The notes under the pieces: model-generated | Told to the model about the DNA's origin: nothing | The model's database searches: none | The model's input: only the letters and a program-made list of their open reading frames with translations | Shown here: positions 60,888 through 64,000 of the stretch, in pieces | How positions within the stretch are numbered: position 1 is the stretch's first letter | How the letters are laid out: the number at the start of each line of letters is the position of its first letter | Translations under genes and position numbers: made by a program | Assembly: GCF_014204795.1 (NCBI RefSeq) | Contig: NZ_JACHMB010000001.1 | Coordinates: forward strand, 8,134,501 to 8,198,500 | Length of the DNA: 64,000 nucleotides | DNA from: Nonomuraea jabiensis | GTDB taxonomy: Bacteria > Actinomycetota > Actinomycetes > Streptosporangiales > Streptosporangiaceae | Direction: 5' to 3'

Positions 60888-61954
60888 TGCAGCCTCACTC
60901 GGGGATCGATGACGCCGTACAGGACGTCCACGATCAGGTTGATGACCAGGTAGACGACGCCGACGACCAGGCCGACGCCCATGACGGCGGGCAGGTCGAG
61001 GGTGGTGGCGCTCTTGTAGGCGTACTGGCCGACGCCGGGCCAGGCGAAGATCGCCTCGACCAGCACGGTGCCGGACAGCAGGCTGCCGAACGCCAGGCCC
61101 GCCACGGTGATGATCGGCACCAGGGCCGACCGCAGCACGTACCGGAAGAGGATCACCCGGCCGGGCAGGCCCTTGGCCCTGGCGGCGCGCACGTAGTCCT
61201 GCCCCAGCACCTCCAGCACCGCCGAGCGGGTGAAGCGGGTGAGCAGGCCGATCGTGTAGAGCGCCAGCACCAGCGCGGGCGTCACGAGGTGCCCGACCGC
61301 GGAGGAGAACACGTCCCACCGGCCCGCCAGCAGCGCGTCCACGGTCTGCAGCCCGGTCGTGGCCGGGACCGCGCCGTTGAGCGCCGCGTCCACCCGGCCG
61401 CTGCCCGGGGTGAGCTGCAGCCGGTAGAAGAACACGTAGAACGCCACCAGCGCCAGCCAGAACGTCGGGACCGAGATGCCGATGAGGCTCAGCACGCGCA
61501 GCGCGTGGTCCGACAGCCGGTCCCGGCGCAGCGCGGCGATCACCCCGAACGCCACGCCCAGGACCAGCGACACCAGGATCGCCGCCCCGGCCAGCTCCAG
61601 CGTCGCCGGGACGAACTCGGCCAGGTCCTGGCTGACCGGCCGGTGACTCTGCTGGCTGGTGCCGAGGTCGCCGTGGACCAGGCCCTGGAGGTGGAGCACG
61701 TACTGCTCCCAGAGCGGCTTGTCCAGGCCGTGCTCGGCCCGCCACTGGGCCACGATCGCCGGATCGCCCAGCGCCCGCTGGCCGAGGTTCGCGGCCACCG
61801 GGTCGCCGGGCACCAGGTTCGTCAGGACGAACGTGACGAGCGTGATGCCCCAGGCCATCAGGACCGCGAGCAGGATGCGCCGGATCAGGAAGCGTACGAG
61901 CGGATGGGTCCGTCTCGCCCGCCCCCGGCGGGCTTCGCCCGGGATGTCGGACAC
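60884..61954 (-). CDS. Dipeptide/oligopeptide ABC transporter permease (DppB type)
   Basis: 356 aa, about six membrane helices. RFLIRRILLAVLMAWGI and VPGDPVAANLG open the DppB family. ARAKGLPGRVILFRYVLRSA is the EAA loop contacting the ATPase, and ILYGVIDPRVR-like DVLYGVIDPRVRL ends it. GTG 61954 follows GGGAG eight bases upstream, 13 bp after the binding-protein stop. Confidence 0.95.
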   Translation of the reverse strand: MSDIPGEARRGRARRTHPLVRFLIRRILLAVLMAWGITLVTFVLTNLVPGDPVAANLGQRALGDPAIVAQWRAEHGLDKPLWEQYVLHLQGLVHGDLGTSQQSHRPVSQDLAEFVPATLELAGAAILVSLVLGVAFGVIAALRRDRLSDHALRVLSLIGISVPTFWLALVAFYVFFYRLQLTPGSGRVDAALNGAVPATTGLQTVDALLAGRWDVFSSAVGHLVTPALVLALYTIGLLTRFTRSAVLEVLGQDYVRAARAKGLPGRVILFRYVLRSALVPIITVAGLAFGSLLSGTVLVEAIFAWPGVGQYAYKSATTLDLPAVMGVGLVVGVVYLVINLIVDVLYGVIDPRVRLQ

Positions 61955-61967
61955 CTGTGAGGCTCCC

Positions 61968-63548
61968 TTACTTCACGCCGAGGTCGGCCACGTCCACCGT
62001 CCACACCGGGTGGTACTCGAGGCCGGTCACCGACGCCGCCGTCACGATGTTCTGGCTGGGCTGGATCAGCGGGACGAACGGGCCGGAGGCGTTCAGCTTG
62101 GTCTGGACGTCCACGTAGGCGGCCTTGCGGGCGTCGTCGCCGATCGCCGTGGCGGCCTTGTCACCGGCGGCCTCGATCTCCTTGGCCGCGCCCGCCTTCC
62201 AGCCGGCCCGCAGGCCCACCGTCTTGCCCGGCAGGAACGCCAGGTAGTCGCTCGGGTCGGGGTAGTCCGGGCCCCAGTACCACAGGCCCATCTCCTCCTT
62301 GCCGTTGCGGTAGTTGTCCAGGGCCGTGGTGACCGGCGCGGGCTGCAGGTCGACGGTGATGCCGACCTCCTTGAGGTTGGCCTGGATGCGCTCGGCCAGC
62401 GGCTGGAAGGACAGGCCGTTGACGGTCAGCTCGCTTGGGTACTCCAGCTTGACGGTCGGATTCGACACGCCGCTGTCGGCCAGCGCCGCCTTGGCGCCCT
62501 CGACGTCCCGCTTGGCCGCCTGGTCGGCGGGCAGCGCGCCGAGCAGCTGCGACGGGATGACGCCCGGCGCCTGCGCCGAGCCCTCGCCGGCCAGCTCCAG
62601 CAGCCCCGCGTAGTCGACGCCCTTGCGGACCGCCTCCACGAACTTGGGGTTCGTCGTCGTCTTGCTGATCGCGGAGTCCTGGTTGGCCAGCAGGAAGATG
62701 ACGTTCGCCGAGGCGGTCTTCTTGACCTGCAGGGTCGCGGGCATGCCGGTGACCTGGTCGCCCGACAGGTTGAGGGCGATCTGGCTGTCGCCGCGCTGGA
62801 CGTTCAGCTTCTGCGTGGCGGCCTCGACGTTGCGGATGACGACCTTGTCGTAGGCGGGCTTGGTGCCGTAGTACTTGGGGTTCGCCTTGAGCGTGACCTG
62901 GCTGCTCACGTTGAACGACTCGATCTGGTACGGGCCGGAGCCGGCGGAGGCCGAGTTCAGGTACTGCTCGGCCTTGTCCTGGGCGTCCGCGGTGGCGCCG
63001 TGCTCCTTGGCGACCTTGCTGTTGAGGATGCCGAGGGCCGGGTTGGGCAGGATGTACGGCAGCGCCGGGTTGGCCGCCTTCGACGTCAGCGTGATCGTCG
63101 AGTCGTCGGTCTTGGCCACCTCGACGCCGTCCAGCAGGAACGACGGCGTGCCCTTCATGTCCCGCACGCGCGTCAGCGAGAACACCACGTCGTCCGCCGT
63201 CACCGGCGACCCGTCCGCGAACGTGGCGCCCTTCTTCAGCTTGAGCGTCAGCGTCTTGCCGTCCTTGCTCAGCTCGTACGACTCGGCGAGCGCGGGCACC
63301 GGCTTGGTCACGTCGGCGCCGTCGAACGTCAGCAGCGTCTCGTAGACGGCCTTGCCGACGATCAGCCCCGTCGGCTCGTACGTGCGGCCCGGGTCGGCCG
63401 TCTTGAGGTCGAAGGACGTGTCGATGACGAGGGTCTTGCCCCCACCGCCGGACGCGGCGGGCGTCTGGGAGCCGCCGCCGCTGCCGCAGGCGGCCAGGGC
63501 GAGTGCACCGGCGAGCAGCACAGCCGCCGTCTGCGAGCGGGTCGCCAT
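61968..63548 (-). CDS. Peptide ABC transporter substrate-binding lipoprotein
   Basis: 526 aa, solute-binding protein family 5. Lipobox LAAC at residue 21 anchors it outside. PALAESYELSKDGKTLTLKL and KGATFADGSPVTADDVVFSL are the family hallmark; GLWYWGPDYPDPSDYLAF supports peptide or nickel-type ligands. It is first in the operon SBP-B-C-D-F-M24 and is divergent from an Lrp regulator. GGAGG lies seven bases before ATG 63548. Confidence 0.95.
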   Translation of the reverse strand: MATRSQTAAVLLAGALALAACGSGGGSQTPAASGGGGKTLVIDTSFDLKTADPGRTYEPTGLIVGKAVYETLLTFDGADVTKPVPALAESYELSKDGKTLTLKLKKGATFADGSPVTADDVVFSLTRVRDMKGTPSFLLDGVEVAKTDDSTITLTSKAANPALPYILPNPALGILNSKVAKEHGATADAQDKAEQYLNSASAGSGPYQIESFNVSSQVTLKANPKYYGTKPAYDKVVIRNVEAATQKLNVQRGDSQIALNLSGDQVTGMPATLQVKKTASANVIFLLANQDSAISKTTTNPKFVEAVRKGVDYAGLLELAGEGSAQAPGVIPSQLLGALPADQAAKRDVEGAKAALADSGVSNPTVKLEYPSELTVNGLSFQPLAERIQANLKEVGITVDLQPAPVTTALDNYRNGKEEMGLWYWGPDYPDPSDYLAFLPGKTVGLRAGWKAGAAKEIEAAGDKAATAIGDDARKAAYVDVQTKLNASGPFVPLIQPSQNIVTAASVTGLEYHPVWTVDVADLGVK

Positions 63549-63566
63549 GATGGGTCCTCCAAGATT

Positions 63567-63644
63567 TGGACGTTCGGCAGAAAGATGTCGAGGATTGTCC
63601 GGCAGAACGTCCAGGCACTGTGCGGTCGGTAAGACGTATATAAA
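63567..63644. promoter_or_regulatory. Operator/promoter region between SBP operon and Lrp gene
   Basis: TGGACGTTC (63567-63575) and GAACGTCCA (63605-63613) are perfect 9-bp inverted arms. TTCGGCAGAA (63574-63583) and TCCGGCAGAA (63598-63607) form a direct pair at 24 bp. TATATAAA (63637-63644) is a -10-like box for the Lrp gene. The arms lie 19 bp and more upstream of the SBP start, well placed for Lrp binding. Confidence 0.6.
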
Positions 63645-63660
63645 GGTCAGTGAGGTAATG

Positions 63661-64000
63661 ATGAGTGAAATTTCCAGAAATGGTGTCGGCGGTGGCGGTC
63701 AGCCTGGACGGATCGGCATCGGGCTCGAGCTTGACGACATCCACATGAAGATCCTCGAGGTCCTGCGCGAGAACGGCAGGATCTCGGTGGCCGCGCTGGC
63801 CGAGCGGGTGGGCATCTCCCGCGCGAACGCCTACACGCGTTTCGAGGCGCTGCGCGCCGACGGCGCGATCAAGCGTTTCACCGCCGAGATCGACCACGTG
63901 CGGGCCGGGCTCGGCATCACCGCCCTGATCTTCGTGACCGTGCGCCAGCAGATGTGGAAGCAGTTCCGGGCCGAGCTGGCCCGGATGCCGGAGGTGGAGT
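63661..64000 (+). CDS. Lrp/AsnC family regulator (cut by the right edge)
   Basis: The first 113 codons are visible. LELDDIHMKILEVLRENGR then ISVAALAERVGISRANAYTR is the Lrp helix-turn-helix. The RAM ligand domain begins with GLGITALIFVTV. GAGGT lies five bases before ATG 63661 (an ATG one codon earlier is possible). It probably senses an amino acid and controls the divergent peptide-uptake operon. Confidence 0.93.
   Translation, partial: MSEISRNGVGGGGQPGRIGIGLELDDIHMKILEVLRENGRISVAALAERVGISRANAYTRFEALRADGAIKRFTAEIDHVRAGLGITALIFVTVRQQMWKQFRAELARMPEVE

Noticed and set aside
1..64000. tRNA, rRNA or riboswitch
   Set aside because: I looked for tRNA TTCGA loops with CCA-type acceptor stems and for common riboswitch cores and saw none that I can support.

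Overview
The window is about 70% G+C throughout, uses GTG starts often, and packs many genes into ATGA/GTGA stop-start overlaps. Mycothiol-type enzymes, an ECF42 sigma factor, NACHT and STAND NTPases and NRPS genes all point to a filamentous actinomycete. A Streptosporangiaceae (Nonomuraea-like) host is my inference from overall style, not something the sequence proves.

Layout. 1-11.7 kb is part of a biosynthetic cluster: split, stand-alone NRPS pieces (condensation, condensation-carrier, AMP ligase, free carrier protein, variant condensation domain), a dimethylformamidase-like/propeller fusion, and a sugar-tailoring set (epimerase, LmbE deacetylase, N-formyltransferase, glycosyltransferase/epimerase fusion). 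It continues beyond base 1. 11.9-18.3 kb holds a FluG-like amidohydrolase, a leaderless beta-galactosidase, a methyltransferase and a divergent second EF-Tu. 18.8-29.2 kb is a patchy accessory island: a membrane NACHT NTPase, small secreted proteins, an unknown membrane/coiled-coil gene pair, and relics of a tyrosine recombinase, an IS256 element and a Tn3 transposase. 29.5-32.7 kb is an ECF42 sigma factor module (YCII protein, sigma factor, DUF998 protein, MDMPI-type protein) with the same promoter-like motif in front of both transcription units. 32.7-42.5 kb contains ordinary accessory metabolism: GNAT, serine hydrolase, MFS pump, membrane protein, TetR, P450, a secreted sialidase with a golvesin-like C-terminus, and a divergent LysR/SDR pair.

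42.9-47.1 kb is the most interesting locus: a 138-aa protein ending in a short motif that is almost repeated at the N-terminus of the overlapping STAND-NTPase/WD40 gene. This is the layout of bacterial amyloid-signalling effector/NLR pairs. 47-53.6 kb carries assorted secreted, oxidoreductase and membrane genes plus decayed duplicates.

53.7-64 kb is a coherent peptide or N-acyl-amino-acid uptake and processing block: a MenC/N-acylamino-acid racemase, a GNAT, a phosphotransferase-like kinase, an M24-fold protein that lacks metal ligands, a complete dipeptide-type ABC transporter, and a divergent Lrp/AsnC regulator cut by the right edge.
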